Of a stretch of 64,000 nucleotides of DNA, positions 1 to 8,932 are shown in pieces. Source of the stretch: Mycobacterium sp. ITM-2016-00317 (GTDB taxonomy: Bacteria > Actinomycetota > Actinomycetes > Mycobacteriales > Mycobacteriaceae); contig NZ_CP134399.1 of the NCBI RefSeq assembly GCF_002968295.1, positions 1,364,001-1,428,000 on the forward strand, written 5' to 3'. The notes beneath the pieces are model-generated. The model saw only the letters and a program-made list of their open reading frames with translations, had not been told where the DNA came from and did not search any database. A program made the position numbers and the translations under genes. Every line of letters starts with the position of its first letter. The stretch's first letter is position 1.

Positions 1-1
1 C

Positions 2-826
2 GCGCCCAAACAGCGCCCGGCGGTGCACGCGCTGTACGGGTTCGCCCGGGTCGCCGACGACATCCTCGACGATCTGGCCGGGACGGCGACGATCGAGCAG
101 CGCGCCGAGCGGCTGCAGGAGTTGTCGACGCGGCTGTTCAGCAGTCTCGTCGACCGGCAGTCCTGTGACGGGGACCCGGTCCTGACCGCGGTGGTGCACA
201 CCGCGCGCACCTACGACATCGGCTGGGACCTGTTCGACGATTTCCTGGCGTCGATGCGGATGGACCTGACGGTCACCGACTATCCCGACCGGCAGTCCCT
301 GGACCGCTACATGCACGGCTCGGCCGAGGTGATCGGCCTGCAGATGCTGCCGGTGCTGGGCACCGTGGTTCCCCGCGAGGAGTCGGCGCCCTATGCCGCC
401 GCGCTCGGCAAGGCGTTCCAGCTGACGAACTTCCTGCGCGACGTCGACGAGGATCTGACCAGGGGACGGGTCTACCTGCCCGCCGACGAGCTCGCCGCCC
501 ACGGCGTGGACCGCGAGCTGCTGGCGTGGTGTCAGGCCAACCGGCGCACCGACGGCCGGGTGCGCGCGGCCCTGGCCGAGCAGCATGCGGTCGCGCGTCA
601 GGTCTACGACCAGGCCCGGCCCGGGATCGCCACCCTGGCCCCGCCGTCGCGGCCCTGCGTGGCGGCCGCGCTGACGCTGTACTCCGACATCCTGGCCCGG
701 ATCGAGGCGATCGACTTCGAGATCTTCGGCCGGCGTGCGACGGTGGGCAAGCCACGACGATTGGCCGTCGCCGTAGCGGGCATCGGCAAGGCATGGGTCA
801 ACCGAGTGCGACTCAGGAGAGTGTGA
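2..826 (+). CDS. crtB: Phytoene synthase CrtB, 5' end outside the window
   Basis: Condenses two geranylgeranyl diphosphates to phytoene, the first committed step of C40 carotenoids. The reading frame is already open at base 2 and reads APKQRPAVHALYGFARVADDILDD, the first Asp-rich motif of squalene/phytoene synthases, so the true start lies upstream. A second Asp-rich motif, NFLRDVDEDLTRGRVYLP, follows around bases 430-480. The family is usually about 300 residues, so roughly 30 are missing. The stop lies at the RBS/start region of the next gene, indicating an operon with the CrtU-like gene. Identity is secure; only the N-terminus is unseen. Confidence 0.93.
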   Translation, partial: APKQRPAVHALYGFARVADDILDDLAGTATIEQRAERLQELSTRLFSSLVDRQSCDGDPVLTAVVHTARTYDIGWDLFDDFLASMRMDLTVTDYPDRQSLDRYMHGSAEVIGLQMLPVLGTVVPREESAPYAAALGKAFQLTNFLRDVDEDLTRGRVYLPADELAAHGVDRELLAWCQANRRTDGRVRAALAEQHAVARQVYDQARPGIATLAPPSRPCVAAALTLYSDILARIEAIDFEIFGRRATVGKPRRLAVAVAGIGKAWVNRVRLRRV

Positions 827-828
827 GG

Positions 829-2379
829 GTGGACCAGGGGCACCTCAAGGGGCATCGCAACGGATCCGATCGTCGGCGCAAGACCTGGCCCGCTCTCCCG
901 GGCCGTGCCTCGGCGGGTGACGGCCGACCGCGCGTTGTCGTCATCGGCGGCGGCATCGCGGGTCTGGCCGCGGCCACCGGGCTGGCCGAACGCGGCGTCG
1001 CGGTCGACGTCGTGGAGAAGCAGGACTACCTCGGCGGGCGGGTCGGCGGCTGGCCGGACGCGCTGGAGGACGGCACACCGGCGGCGATGAACCGGGGCTT
1101 CCACGCGTTCTTCCGGCAGTACTACAACCTGCGGGCGATGTTGCAGCGCAGCGATCCCGGACTGACGGCGCTGACGCCGGTGGAGGACTACCCGCTGATC
1201 GACGGCGCCGGCAGGCAGGACACGTTCCGCGGGCTGCCGCAGACCCCGCCGTTGAACGCGCTGGCCTTCGCGTTGCGCAGCCCCACCTTCCGGCTGCGGG
1301 ACCTGGTCCGGCTGGACGCCAAGGCCGCCGCGCCGCTGGCCGCGGTGTCGGTTCCCGAGACCTACGACCTGCTCGACGGCCGCGACGCGGCAACCTTCCT
1401 GCGCGACATCAACTTTCCCGAGGCAGCCCGGCACCTGGCCTTCGAGGTGTTCGCCCGCAGCTTCTTCGCGAGGCCGGAGACACTGTCGGCGGGCGAACTG
1501 GTCACCATGTTCCACATCTACTTCCTGGGCTCCAGCGAGGGCCTGATCTTCGATGTCGCCAACGCGAATTTCGATGTGGCACTGTGGAACCCGCTGCGCC
1601 GATATCTGGAGGGCCGGGGTGTGGTGTTCCACACCGGAGCCGAGGTCGACACCGTCACCGCCGGCGACGAGGTGACCGTGACCAGTGCCGGGGGCCGGAC
1701 GTGGACGGCCGACGCCGCGGTGCTGGCCACCGACGTCGGCGCACTGCAGCGGTTGGTGACGGACTCGCCCACCCTCGGGGACCCGGGGTGGCGCGCACAG
1801 GTCGCCGCGATGGGCACCGCGCCGCCGTTCGTGGTGCTGCGGCTGTGGCTGGACCGTCCCGTGCGCCGCGACCGTGCGGCGTTCGTCGCCACCGGTGGAC
1901 GTGAACCGCTCGACAACATCAGCGTGCTGGAGCGCTACGAGCGCGAGGCTGTCGAATGGTGCTCCCGCACAGGGGGTTCGGTGGTGGAGCTGCACGCCTA
2001 CTCGATCACCGAGGGCGACGCAGACGTGCGCAGCGGGCTGATCGCCCGGATGCACGAGCTCTATCCCGAGACGGTGGGCGCGACGATCGTGGCCGAACGA
2101 CTGCTCCGCCGCGCCGACTGCCCGCGGTTCGCGCCGGGCGATTTCGCCGACCGGCCCACCGTCGCGACGCCCGATCCGCGGCTGGTGCTGGCCGGCGACG
2201 GGATCCGCATCGATCTGCCGGTGGCGTTGATGGAACGCGCGGCGACGACCGGCTGGACGGCGGCCAACGAACTGCTCGCCGGTTTCGGTCTGGCTGGGCA
2301 CGCGTTGCACACCGTCCCGAACCAGGGTCGATCGGCGGTGCTGCGCCGGCTCGCCACCTCGGCCGGGGGTGTGCGGTGA
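829..2379 (+). CDS. FAD-dependent carotenoid desaturase/methyltransferase-like protein (CrtU type)
   Basis: About 516 residues. A Rossmann FAD motif (VVVIGGGIAGLAAA) lies near residues 36-49, and the stretch MNRGFHAFFRQYYNLR resembles the beta-carotene desaturase/methyltransferase (CrtU) group that aromatizes end rings toward isorenieratene. The C-terminus has the usual FAD-dependent amine-oxidase-type motif around LVLAGDGIRIDLPVALMERA. I chose the GTG at 829 because AGGAGA at 815-820 is 8 nt away; the GTG at 823 gives a GTGA overlap with crtB but only 2 nt of spacing. It is translationally coupled to crtB upstream and to the Rieske gene downstream. A general CrtI-like desaturase is possible, but length and context favour CrtU. 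Confidence 0.75.
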   Translation: MDQGHLKGHRNGSDRRRKTWPALPGRASAGDGRPRVVVIGGGIAGLAAATGLAERGVAVDVVEKQDYLGGRVGGWPDALEDGTPAAMNRGFHAFFRQYYNLRAMLQRSDPGLTALTPVEDYPLIDGAGRQDTFRGLPQTPPLNALAFALRSPTFRLRDLVRLDAKAAAPLAAVSVPETYDLLDGRDAATFLRDINFPEAARHLAFEVFARSFFARPETLSAGELVTMFHIYFLGSSEGLIFDVANANFDVALWNPLRRYLEGRGVVFHTGAEVDTVTAGDEVTVTSAGGRTWTADAAVLATDVGALQRLVTDSPTLGDPGWRAQVAAMGTAPPFVVLRLWLDRPVRRDRAAFVATGGREPLDNISVLERYEREAVEWCSRTGGSVVELHAYSITEGDADVRSGLIARMHELYPETVGATIVAERLLRRADCPRFAPGDFADRPTVATPDPRLVLAGDGIRIDLPVALMERAATTGWTAANELLAGFGLAGHALHTVPNQGRSAVLRRLATSAGGVR

Positions 2380-3404
2380 ACACGTTGACGGGACTGCGGG
2401 CCAGGCTGGCCAAGGCGTGGCCGTTCGAGGTGGTGCGGGCCCCGTCGTGGTCGGCGCAGACGCCGACCTATCAGGACGCCAACCCGGCGGTGATCGACGC
2501 GGCGCTGCGGCGCACACTGCGCCGCCCCGGCGGCAACTGGTTCGTGCTCGCGGCGAGTTCGCAGATCACCACGAAGGCGTACGGGGCCACGGTGGCCGGC
2601 AGGCAACTGGTGGCCTGGCGAGGCGCCGACGGCGGCCTGCTGGTGGCCCCGCGCGCCTGCCCGCATCTGGGCGCCGACCTGTCGACCGCGCCGGTGGACT
2701 GCGGCACGCTGGTCTGCCCGTGGCACGGGCTGCGGCTGGGCGACCGCAGGCACGGCACGTGGAAGCCGTACCCCGCCCACGACGACGGCGTGCTGTGCTG
2801 GGTCCGGCTCGACACCCGATCCGGCGCCGAATTCGGTGGCGGCGTGGACATTTCGTCCCCGACCGAGGCGCCCGTCGTCCCGTTGCGGCCCGGAGAGCCG
2901 TCGCTGGCCGCGGTCACCCGGCTGGAGGGGGTCTGCGAGCCGCGCGACATCGTCGCCAACCGTCTCGATCCGTGGCACGGCGCGTGGTTCCACCCCTACT
3001 CGTTCACCCAGCTGCGGGTGATCAGCGCGCCGCCGGCCGACGACAACCTGGCCGAGGATCTGGACCGGTTCCTGGTCGAGGTCACGTTCCACATCGGCAA
3101 GCTGGGCGTTCCGGTGATCGCCGAGTTCACCACCCCCGGACCGCGCACGGTGGTCATGCGGATCATCGAGGGGGAGGGCCGCGGAAGCGTCGTCGAGACC
3201 CACGCCACCCCGCTGGGACCGGGCCCGGACGGACGGCCCCGCACCGCGGTGATCGAAGCGACGATCGCGCACTCGGACCGGCCGCGGTTCGGGACGGGAC
3301 TGGTCGCGGCGCCGCTGATCCGGCCGCTGATGCGACACGCCGCGAACCGGCTGTGGCGCGACGACCTGGCCTACGCCGAGCGGCTTTTCGAGCTGAGGTC
3401 CTAG
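2376..3404 (+). CDS. Rieske [2Fe-2S] protein linked to the carotenoid operon
   Basis: 342 residues starting at the GTG whose GTGA overlaps the stop of the CrtU-like gene. It carries a complete Rieske signature, CPH-x16-CPWH (Cys95, His97, Cys114, His117), so it should bind a [2Fe-2S] cluster. The rest resembles an oxygenase-like C-terminal half, including HGAWFHPYSFTQ near 200. I do not recognise a characterised substrate. Position as third gene of the operon suggests electron transfer to, or oxygenation of, a carotenoid ring or methyl group. The 3' end overlaps the convergent idi gene by 4 nt. Confidence 0.72.
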   Translation: MNTLTGLRARLAKAWPFEVVRAPSWSAQTPTYQDANPAVIDAALRRTLRRPGGNWFVLAASSQITTKAYGATVAGRQLVAWRGADGGLLVAPRACPHLGADLSTAPVDCGTLVCPWHGLRLGDRRHGTWKPYPAHDDGVLCWVRLDTRSGAEFGGGVDISSPTEAPVVPLRPGEPSLAAVTRLEGVCEPRDIVANRLDPWHGAWFHPYSFTQLRVISAPPADDNLAEDLDRFLVEVTFHIGKLGVPVIAEFTTPGPRTVVMRIIEGEGRGSVVETHATPLGPGPDGRPRTAVIEATIAHSDRPRFGTGLVAAPLIRPLMRHAANRLWRDDLAYAERLFELRS

Positions 3405-3946
3405 CTCTGATGCCCGATCCCGGCCTCGTCCAGCAGCGGGACCTGTTCGACAGCCCACGGGCTGATCGCCCAGCTCAATTGCGCTGCCGCCCGCAGCTGC
3501 GACCACGGCACCCACGCGTAGTCGGCGACCTCGTCGGGAGCGGGGCGCACCGGACCGACGGCCCGCCCGCAGAACACCGGGCACACCTCGTTCTCCACGA
3601 CGCCGTCGGCGGCCACCGCGTAGTAGCGGAAATCGGGCAGCACGCAACGCAGCCCGGCGATCTGCAGCCCGAGCTCCTCGTACACCCGGCGGGTCACGGC
3701 CTCGTCCGGCGCCTCGCCGGGGGCGGGATGCCCGCAGCAGGTGTTGGTCCAGATGCCGGGGAACGTGCGCTTGTGCAGGGCGCGGCGGGTCAGCAGGACG
3801 CGGCCCGTGCCGTCGAAGAGGTAGCAGGAGAACGCCAGATGAAGCGGGGTGGATGCGTGGTGGACCTGCGATTTGGGCGCCGACCCGATGTTCTGGCCGG
3901 CGTCGTCGAGAAGGACCACCATCTCGGCGGTGTCGATTGGGTGCAT
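3401..3946 (-). CDS. idi: Isopentenyl-diphosphate delta-isomerase (type 1)
   Basis: Interconverts IPP and DMAPP, supplying the isoprenoid precursors used by the neighbouring carotenoid genes. 181 residues from the ATG at 3946 (MHPIDTAEMVVLLDD). Type 1 signatures are present: NTCCGHP with the catalytic Cys, the Nudix-like RRVYEELGL, and ENEVCPVF with the metal/catalytic Glu. It is transcribed convergently to the carotenoid operon with a 4-nt stop overlap. Longer in-frame starts up to 4030 run into the glycosyltransferase gene and add a low-complexity Arg-rich leader, so I reject them. Confidence 0.92.
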   Translation of the reverse strand: MHPIDTAEMVVLLDDAGQNIGSAPKSQVHHASTPLHLAFSCYLFDGTGRVLLTRRALHKRTFPGIWTNTCCGHPAPGEAPDEAVTRRVYEELGLQIAGLRCVLPDFRYYAVAADGVVENEVCPVFCGRAVGPVRPAPDEVADYAWVPWSQLRAAAQLSWAISPWAVEQVPLLDEAGIGHQS

Positions 3947-4002
3947 GTTCGTGATTCGTCGCCGCTGCCGACGCGGATCGGTGCCACCTCGGGAGGCGTG
4001 CG

Positions 4003-5225
4003 ATGGCGGTAGTGCTGGCCTACACCGCACCGGCGATCGGTCACCTGTTCCCGTTCTCGGCGCTGCTGCAGGAGCTGTCCTCGCGCGGCGACGAGATCCA
4101 CGTGCGCACCATGGCCTCGGGCGTCGACCTGTGCCTGGGCATGGGATTCAAGGCCGCGCCGGTGGATCCGCGCATCGAGGCCCTGCAGAGCGCGCACACC
4201 ACCAGCGGGGTGCTCAGGTCGGCGCAGGAGACGGTCCGAGTGCTCACCGAACGGGCCGGGTACGAGGTCGACGACTTCGCCGACGCGGTGCGCGCGGTGG
4301 ATCCCGACGTGATCCTGGTGGACGCGAACTGCTGGGGCGCGATGTCGGCCGCGGAGGCGCAATCGCGGCCGTGGTTGGTGTTCTCGCCATTCATCCCGTA
4401 CCTGCGCTCGCCGGGCTCGCCGCCGTTCGGTGCGGGTGCGCGGCCGTGGCCCGGTCCGCTCGGCGCGGTGCGCGACCTGGGCGTCGGTACGGTCACCCGC
4501 TTCGTGTTCGACCGGCCGTTCCGTGCCGGGATCCGTTCGGTACGAGCGTCGTTGGATCTTCCCGCGGTCGGCTCGGCCGATGAGCTACTGCGCCGCGCAC
4601 CCCGCATCCTGGTGCCCACCGGCAAACCGTTCGAGTACCGGCACACGGACTGGGGCCCGACCGTCGACCTGATCGGTCCGGCGATCTTCGACCCGCCGGC
4701 CCCGCGCCGGACTGGCTCGACGACATCGCCGAGCCGATCGTGCTGGTGACCACGTCGTCGGTCGGTCAGGCCGACCGGGCGTTGGTCGCCGCGGCGATGC
4801 GCGCGTTCGAGGACGACCCGGTGCACGTGGTGGCGAGTCTGCCCGCCGACGGCAGCGGGCTGCTGCACCGCGGCCGCCGCGTCACGCTCACCCGATTCGT
4901 CCCGCATTCGCCGGTACTCGACCGCGCGGTCTGTGTGGTCACCCACGGCGGCATGGGGGTCACGCAGAAGGCTCTCGATCGCGGGATACCGGTCTGCGCA
5001 GTGCCTTTCGGCCGGGACCAGTTCGAGGTCGCACGCCGCATCGAGGTGGCGCGCTGCGGCGTCCGGCTGCCTGCGCGCGAGCTCAGCGGTCCGCGGTTGC
5101 GGGCCGCGGTGCGCTCGGCGATGACGATGAAGGCCGGCGCGGCCGAGGTGGCTGCGGGCTTCGCCGCGACCGGCGGGATGCGCCGCGGCGCCGACATCGT
5201 GGAGGCGCACGCGGTTTCGGTGTGA
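4003..5225 (+). CDS. GT1-family glycosyltransferase (MGT/UGT-like), apparent -1 frameshift
   Basis: Two overlapping frames join into one ~407-residue UGT-like glycosyltransferase. The first starts at ATG 4003 (TAPAIGHLFPFSALLQEL, typical N-terminal MGT motif) and runs in frame to about 4700. The second continues with APDWLDDIAEPIVLVTTSS and ends with THGGMGVTQKALDRGIPVCAVPFGRDQFEVARRI, the nucleotide-sugar binding signature. Restoring one G in the run at 4701-4710 rejoins them. Beside carotenoid genes it may glycosylate a hydroxylated carotenoid, as CrtX does, but macrolide-type GTs look alike. GGGAGG upstream supports the start. Confidence 0.72.
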
Positions 5226-5229
5226 CAGC

Positions 5230-5742
5230 TCAGTCGCCGCGGGTGCGCTGATAGTGCCTGCGGGCCTTCATCCGGTTGCCGCAGATCGCCATCGAGCACC
5301 AGCGGGCGGTGTTGGGCTTGCTGCGGTCGATCAGGAACAGTTGGCACTCGGTGTTCGCGCACGGGCGCAGCCGTCCCGGGCTGGTGAGCCGCAACCCGTC
5401 CCACGCCAGGACCGCGCGCACCGCACCCGAGGCGTCGCCGCTGTCGAGCCGCCAGTGCACGCCGGACCGGTCCGCCGACGGGACCAGGCGGGCGTCGGTC
5501 AGGAACCGCTGCAGCACGGCCGGGGTCCGCTCGCCGCGGATCACCGCCTGCAGGCAGGCGCGGGCGTCGGTCAGGCGGGTCCACTCCGCGTCGGTGGCGG
5601 GGACGCCGTGGGCGCGCATCCACGGCGACGCGGTGGCGAGGTCGGGCAGCTCGTCGGTCGGCACGCCGTCGACGACCGGGGTGGTGTTGAGCAACGCCAG
5701 CAGGAACGCCTCGTCCTCCGGGGTGGTCGCGTACACATCCAT
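5230..5742 (-). CDS. CGNR zinc-finger DNA-binding protein
   Basis: 170 residues. The N-terminal part is the ABATE-type stress domain, and the C-terminal CANTECQLFLIDRSKPNTARWCSM is followed by AICGNRMKARRHYQR, the CGNR zinc finger with four Cys. The start at 5742 is preceded by GGAGG on the minus strand (TTGGAGGTTAGTGATGG). It is divergent from the alpha/beta hydrolase at 5827 with an 84-bp shared promoter region, so it probably regulates that gene and itself. Signals are unknown for this family. Confidence 0.85.
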   Translation of the reverse strand: MDVYATTPEDEAFLLALLNTTPVVDGVPTDELPDLATASPWMRAHGVPATDAEWTRLTDARACLQAVIRGERTPAVLQRFLTDARLVPSADRSGVHWRLDSGDASGAVRAVLAWDGLRLTSPGRLRPCANTECQLFLIDRSKPNTARWCSMAICGNRMKARRHYQRTRGD

Positions 5743-5762
5743 CACTAACCTCCAAACTCTTG

Positions 5763-5820
5763 TTGACAGGTTACAGGCTCCGGCGTTGAATGCACCTAAC
5801 CGGTAAAACAATTTAAGGAG
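5763..5820 (+). promoter_or_regulatory. Promoter and RBS of the alpha/beta hydrolase gene
   Basis: A consensus-like TTGACA (5763-5768), 17-bp spacer and TTGAAT (5786-5791) precede AAGGAG at 5815-5820 and the ATG at 5827. Within the same divergent region the half sites CTAACCT (5745-5751), AGGTTAC (5768-5774) and CCTAACC (5795-5801) repeat in both orientations and flank the promoter. They are candidate operators for the CGNR protein. No expression evidence. Confidence 0.5.
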
Positions 5821-5826
5821 TTAGTC

Positions 5827-6693
5827 ATGATCGACGTGCATCACCGCTACGCCACCGTGGACGGCCGCCGGCTGTTCTACCGCGAGGCCGGAACGCCCGG
5901 AAATCCGGTGATCGTGCTCCTGCACGGCTTCCCGACGAGCTCGTTCATGTTCCGCAACCTGATCCCCGAGCTCGCCGACCGCTACCACGTGATCGCGCCC
6001 GACTACCTCGGCTTCGGTTACTCCGACGCACCGCCGGTCGAGGAGTTCGACTACACCTTCGACGCGCTGGCCGACTCGGTGGCCGGCCTTCTGAGTCAAC
6101 TGGGCGTCGACCGGTACGCGATCTACGTCCAGGACTACGGCGCACCGGTCGGCTGGCGGCTGGCCCTGCGCGACCCCGAGGCCCTCACCGCGATCGTCAC
6201 GCAGAACGGCAACGGCTACGACGCCGGCTTCGTGGTCGACGGCTGGGTGCCCGTATGGGATTACCAGCGCGAACAGACCCCCGAGACCGCGGCGGCGCTG
6301 CGCGGGATGCTCACCTTCGAGGCGACCAGGATGCAGTACCTGGCCGGCGTGCCCGACCAGTCGGTGGTCAGCCCGGACGCCTGGCACCACGACTACGCGT
6401 TGCTGTCGCGCCCCGGTAACGACGCGATCCAGCTCAAGCTGTTCCTCGACTACGCGACGAACCCGAAGATCTATCCGGCGCTGCACGACTACCTGCGCAC
6501 CAGCGCGGTGCCGCTGCTCGCGGTGTGGGGCGACAAGGATCCGTTCTTCGGGCCGGACGGCGCCCGCGCGTTCGCCGACGACGCCGTCGACCCCGAGATC
6601 CACCTGCTCGACGGCGGGCACTTCCTGCTGGAGAGCGCTCCGACCCAGGCGATCGCGCTGATCCGCGACTTCCTGTCCCGTCGGCTGCGGTGA
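5827..6693 (+). CDS. Alpha/beta hydrolase, haloalkane dehalogenase/epoxide hydrolase-like
   Basis: 288 residues with the HGFPTSSFMFRNL oxyanion region, an Asp nucleophile elbow (VQDYGAPVGWRLA, rather than GxSxG) and the C-terminal acid and base in WGDKDPFF and DGGHFLLE. An Asp nucleophile is typical of haloalkane dehalogenases and epoxide hydrolases, so hydrolysis of an epoxide or C-halogen bond is likely; the substrate cannot be read from the sequence. It has its own strong promoter and is divergent from the CGNR regulator. Confidence 0.85.
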   Translation: MIDVHHRYATVDGRRLFYREAGTPGNPVIVLLHGFPTSSFMFRNLIPELADRYHVIAPDYLGFGYSDAPPVEEFDYTFDALADSVAGLLSQLGVDRYAIYVQDYGAPVGWRLALRDPEALTAIVTQNGNGYDAGFVVDGWVPVWDYQREQTPETAAALRGMLTFEATRMQYLAGVPDQSVVSPDAWHHDYALLSRPGNDAIQLKLFLDYATNPKIYPALHDYLRTSAVPLLAVWGDKDPFFGPDGARAFADDAVDPEIHLLDGGHFLLESAPTQAIALIRDFLSRRLR

Positions 6694-6778
6694 TCCCGGC
6701 GGGCCCGTCGGCGCCGGGCGATGATTCTCACCACGCAAACACCAGTTGAAGCGGGCCGGGGTGGGGTAGAAGAGGCGG

Positions 6779-7942
6779 GTGAACGCTACGACGCCGGCAA
6801 ACCCCACCCGCGGATCGATCTACCGAAGCCATCTCCGGGCGAGTGCGACCGTCGCGCTGTGGTTCCTCGCGGTGTCCGCGGCGCTGTGGGTGCTGTCCTG
6901 GGTGGTCGGCAAGACCTGGGTGGTCTTGCTGCCGGTGCTGCTGGCCCTGATCGTGTGCACGGTGCTCTGGCCTCCGGTGCGCTGGCTTCGCAGCCGGCGG
7001 GTGCCCCCGGCGGCCGCGGTGCTGCTGGTCCTGGTGCTCGCCCTCGGTGTGGTGGCCGGGGTGATCGCCGCAGTGGCGCCGGCGGTCGTCGACCAGGCCA
7101 CCGAGCTGGCCGAGCAGGCCACCGCCGGCGTGGTCAAGGTGCGGGACTGGCTGGACGGGCCGCCGCTGAACATCAGTGAGGCCCAGCTGAATTCGGCGGT
7201 CGAGGCGATCAACGACACGCTGAACTCCAGCAGCGCGCAGATCGCGTCGGGCCTGTTCACCGGCGTGGGTGCGGCGACGTCGGCGCTGGTCACGCTGTTC
7301 ACCACGATCGTGGTGGCGTTCTTCCTGCTCAAGGACGGTCCGGCGTTCACCCCGTGGCTGCGGCGCACCGTGGGCATGCCGGCCGCGCCGCACCTGGCCA
7401 CGGTGCTGGAGCGGGTGTGGTCGACGCTGGGCGGGTTCATCCGGACGCAGGCGCTGGTCAGCCTGGTCGACGCCGTGCTCATCGGGATCGGGCTGGTCAT
7501 CCTCGGTGTGCCGCTGGCGTATGCACTGGCGATCATCACGTTCATCGGCGGTTTCGTGCCGATCGTCGGTGCGTTCGTGGCGGGCGGTCTGGCGGTGCTG
7601 ATCGCGCTGGTCGCCAACGGTCCGGTGAACGCGCTGATCGTGCTGGGCATCATCCTGGCGGTGCAGCAGCTCGAAGGCAACGTGCTGCAGCCGTGGTTGC
7701 AGTCGAGGTCGATGAAGCTGCACGCGGTGATCGTGCTGCTGGCGGTGACTCTGGGCGCCTCGACGTTCGGGGTGATCGGCGCGTTCCTGGCGGTACCGGT
7801 GGCCGCGGCGATCGCGGTGGTGCTGCGCTACTACGACGAACAGGTCGCCGCAGCCACGGGGGAGGACCTCGCCGAACCCGACCAGAACGAGGCCGAGGAC
7901 GACGCCGACGCCGAAGATGCCGAGGAGGCGGTCGAGGCCTAG
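6779..7942 (+). CDS. AI-2E family transporter-like membrane protein
   Basis: 387 residues from a GTG start. About seven or eight hydrophobic segments occur in the family pattern: an N-terminal pair (residues ~25-65), one at ~75-100, then after a polar periplasmic stretch a run of segments from ~165 to ~350, including LAIITFIGGFVPIVGAFVAGG. The C-terminal tail is strongly acidic (EDLAEPDQNEAEDDADAEDAEEA). The family is annotated as AI-2 exporter or PerM, but substrates in mycobacteria are unknown. It is convergent with the HSL esterase, separated by 10 nt. Confidence 0.82.
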   Translation: MNATTPANPTRGSIYRSHLRASATVALWFLAVSAALWVLSWVVGKTWVVLLPVLLALIVCTVLWPPVRWLRSRRVPPAAAVLLVLVLALGVVAGVIAAVAPAVVDQATELAEQATAGVVKVRDWLDGPPLNISEAQLNSAVEAINDTLNSSSAQIASGLFTGVGAATSALVTLFTTIVVAFFLLKDGPAFTPWLRRTVGMPAAPHLATVLERVWSTLGGFIRTQALVSLVDAVLIGIGLVILGVPLAYALAIITFIGGFVPIVGAFVAGGLAVLIALVANGPVNALIVLGIILAVQQLEGNVLQPWLQSRSMKLHAVIVLLAVTLGASTFGVIGAFLAVPVAAAIAVVLRYYDEQVAAATGEDLAEPDQNEAEDDADAEDAEEAVEA

Positions 7943-7956
7943 CGCGCCGAATTCAC
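7942..7956. repeat. Half copy of the 49-bp palindromic repeat
   Basis: GCGCGCCGAATTCAC between two convergent genes matches exactly the right-arm end of the palindrome at 8879-8927. The facing left arm is absent. It overlaps both stop codons. Confidence 0.55.
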
Positions 7957-8864
7957 GAGTGGGCGATCGAGGTGCGCACCTCGGCGACGATGAGGTCGTA
8001 CATGCGGCGGGTCACGTCGGTGTTGTCGCTCATGATGTTGTAGCCGTGGTCGACGCCGGCGACGTCGTCATGGCGGACCAGCGCTCCGGCCGCGTCCAGC
8101 TTCGCGGCGTACCGCGCGCCCTCGTCGCGCAACCGGTCGTACTCGGCGGTGATGACCAGTGCGGGCGCGATTCCGGCGATGTCGTCGGCGTTGGTTCCCC
8201 ACGCCGGCGAGGCGAGCCGGTGTTTCCGGTGCGCGGGATCGGGGATGTAGGCGGTGTCGAACACCTCGCCCATCCACGGCTTGAGAATCGCCCGGTTGCC
8301 CAGCGGCGAGAACTTCGCCGCGGTCGGGGTCACCAGGTCCAGCGGTGCATAGTGCAGCACCTGCAGGGCGATGGCCGGGCCGCCCTCCTCGAGCGCGACC
8401 CGGCTGACGGCAGCAGACAGATTGCCACCTGCGCTCTGGCCGCCCACGCACAGCCGTGCGCCGTCCCAGTCCCGGTCCGGCGAGGCCGCCCAGCGCACCA
8501 CGTCCACGAGTTGTTCGACCGCAGTGGGGAATCGGGCCGCCGGTGCCACCGCGTAGTCGACGTTGACGACGACCACGCCTGCGCGCGCGGCCAGGTAGCG
8601 GCACCACGGGTCGTCCTGCTCCGGGTGGCCGACGACGAACCCGCCGCCGTGCACGTTGACGTAGACGCCGGGGCGGTCGGTGGTGTCGGCACGCGGGCGG
8701 TAGATCGTCACCGGCGTGGGTCCGTGGCGGGTGACGACGACGTCGTCGCTGCGGTCGCCTTCGATGTCGGGGAAGCGCACACCGGGTTTCGGCGCGGGCC
8801 TGACCACCCGGGCGAAGACGCGGGCCAGCGCGTCGGCGACGGGCGGTCGGGACAGTATCGACAT
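7953..8864 (-). CDS. Alpha/beta hydrolase, HSL-type esterase/lipase
   Basis: 303 residues. It has the hormone-sensitive-lipase group motif NVHGGGFVVGH, a GQSAGG nucleophile elbow (Ser near 150), the acid in YDRLRDEG and the base in DHGYN. It probably hydrolyses short acyl esters and belongs to the Lip family common in mycobacteria. The ATG at 8864 is preceded by AAGGGGGAT on the minus strand. Longer in-frame starts run through the hairpin at 8879-8927 into sdhB and are rejected. It lies downstream of sdhB, separated by that hairpin. Confidence 0.85.
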   Translation of the reverse strand: MSILSRPPVADALARVFARVVRPAPKPGVRFPDIEGDRSDDVVVTRHGPTPVTIYRPRADTTDRPGVYVNVHGGGFVVGHPEQDDPWCRYLAARAGVVVVNVDYAVAPAARFPTAVEQLVDVVRWAASPDRDWDGARLCVGGQSAGGNLSAAVSRVALEEGGPAIALQVLHYAPLDLVTPTAAKFSPLGNRAILKPWMGEVFDTAYIPDPAHRKHRLASPAWGTNADDIAGIAPALVITAEYDRLRDEGARYAAKLDAAGALVRHDDVAGVDHGYNIMSDNTDVTRRMYDLIVAEVRTSIAHS

Positions 8865-8878
8865 GTCATCCCCCTTGC

Positions 8879-8927
8879 GAATTCGGCGCGCTATGCGACA
8901 CAGGGTGTCGCATAGCGCGCCGAATTC
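8879..8927. repeat. 49-bp perfect palindrome (family B, copy 1), terminator-like
   Basis: Two perfectly complementary 22-bp arms (outer part GAATTCGGCGCGC) with a 5-nt loop CAGGG. It lies 5 bp after the sdhB stop and 15 bp upstream of the esterase start. It could terminate the sdh transcript. Two other copies of identical length are at 15482-15530 and 32686-32734. Confidence 0.8.
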
Positions 8928-8932
8928 ACCGG

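Noticed and set aside
526..828. N-terminal extension of the CrtU-like ORF upstream of 829
   Set aside because: It lies inside crtB, is Arg/Pro-rich and precedes a good RBS; the FAD motif follows the later start normally.
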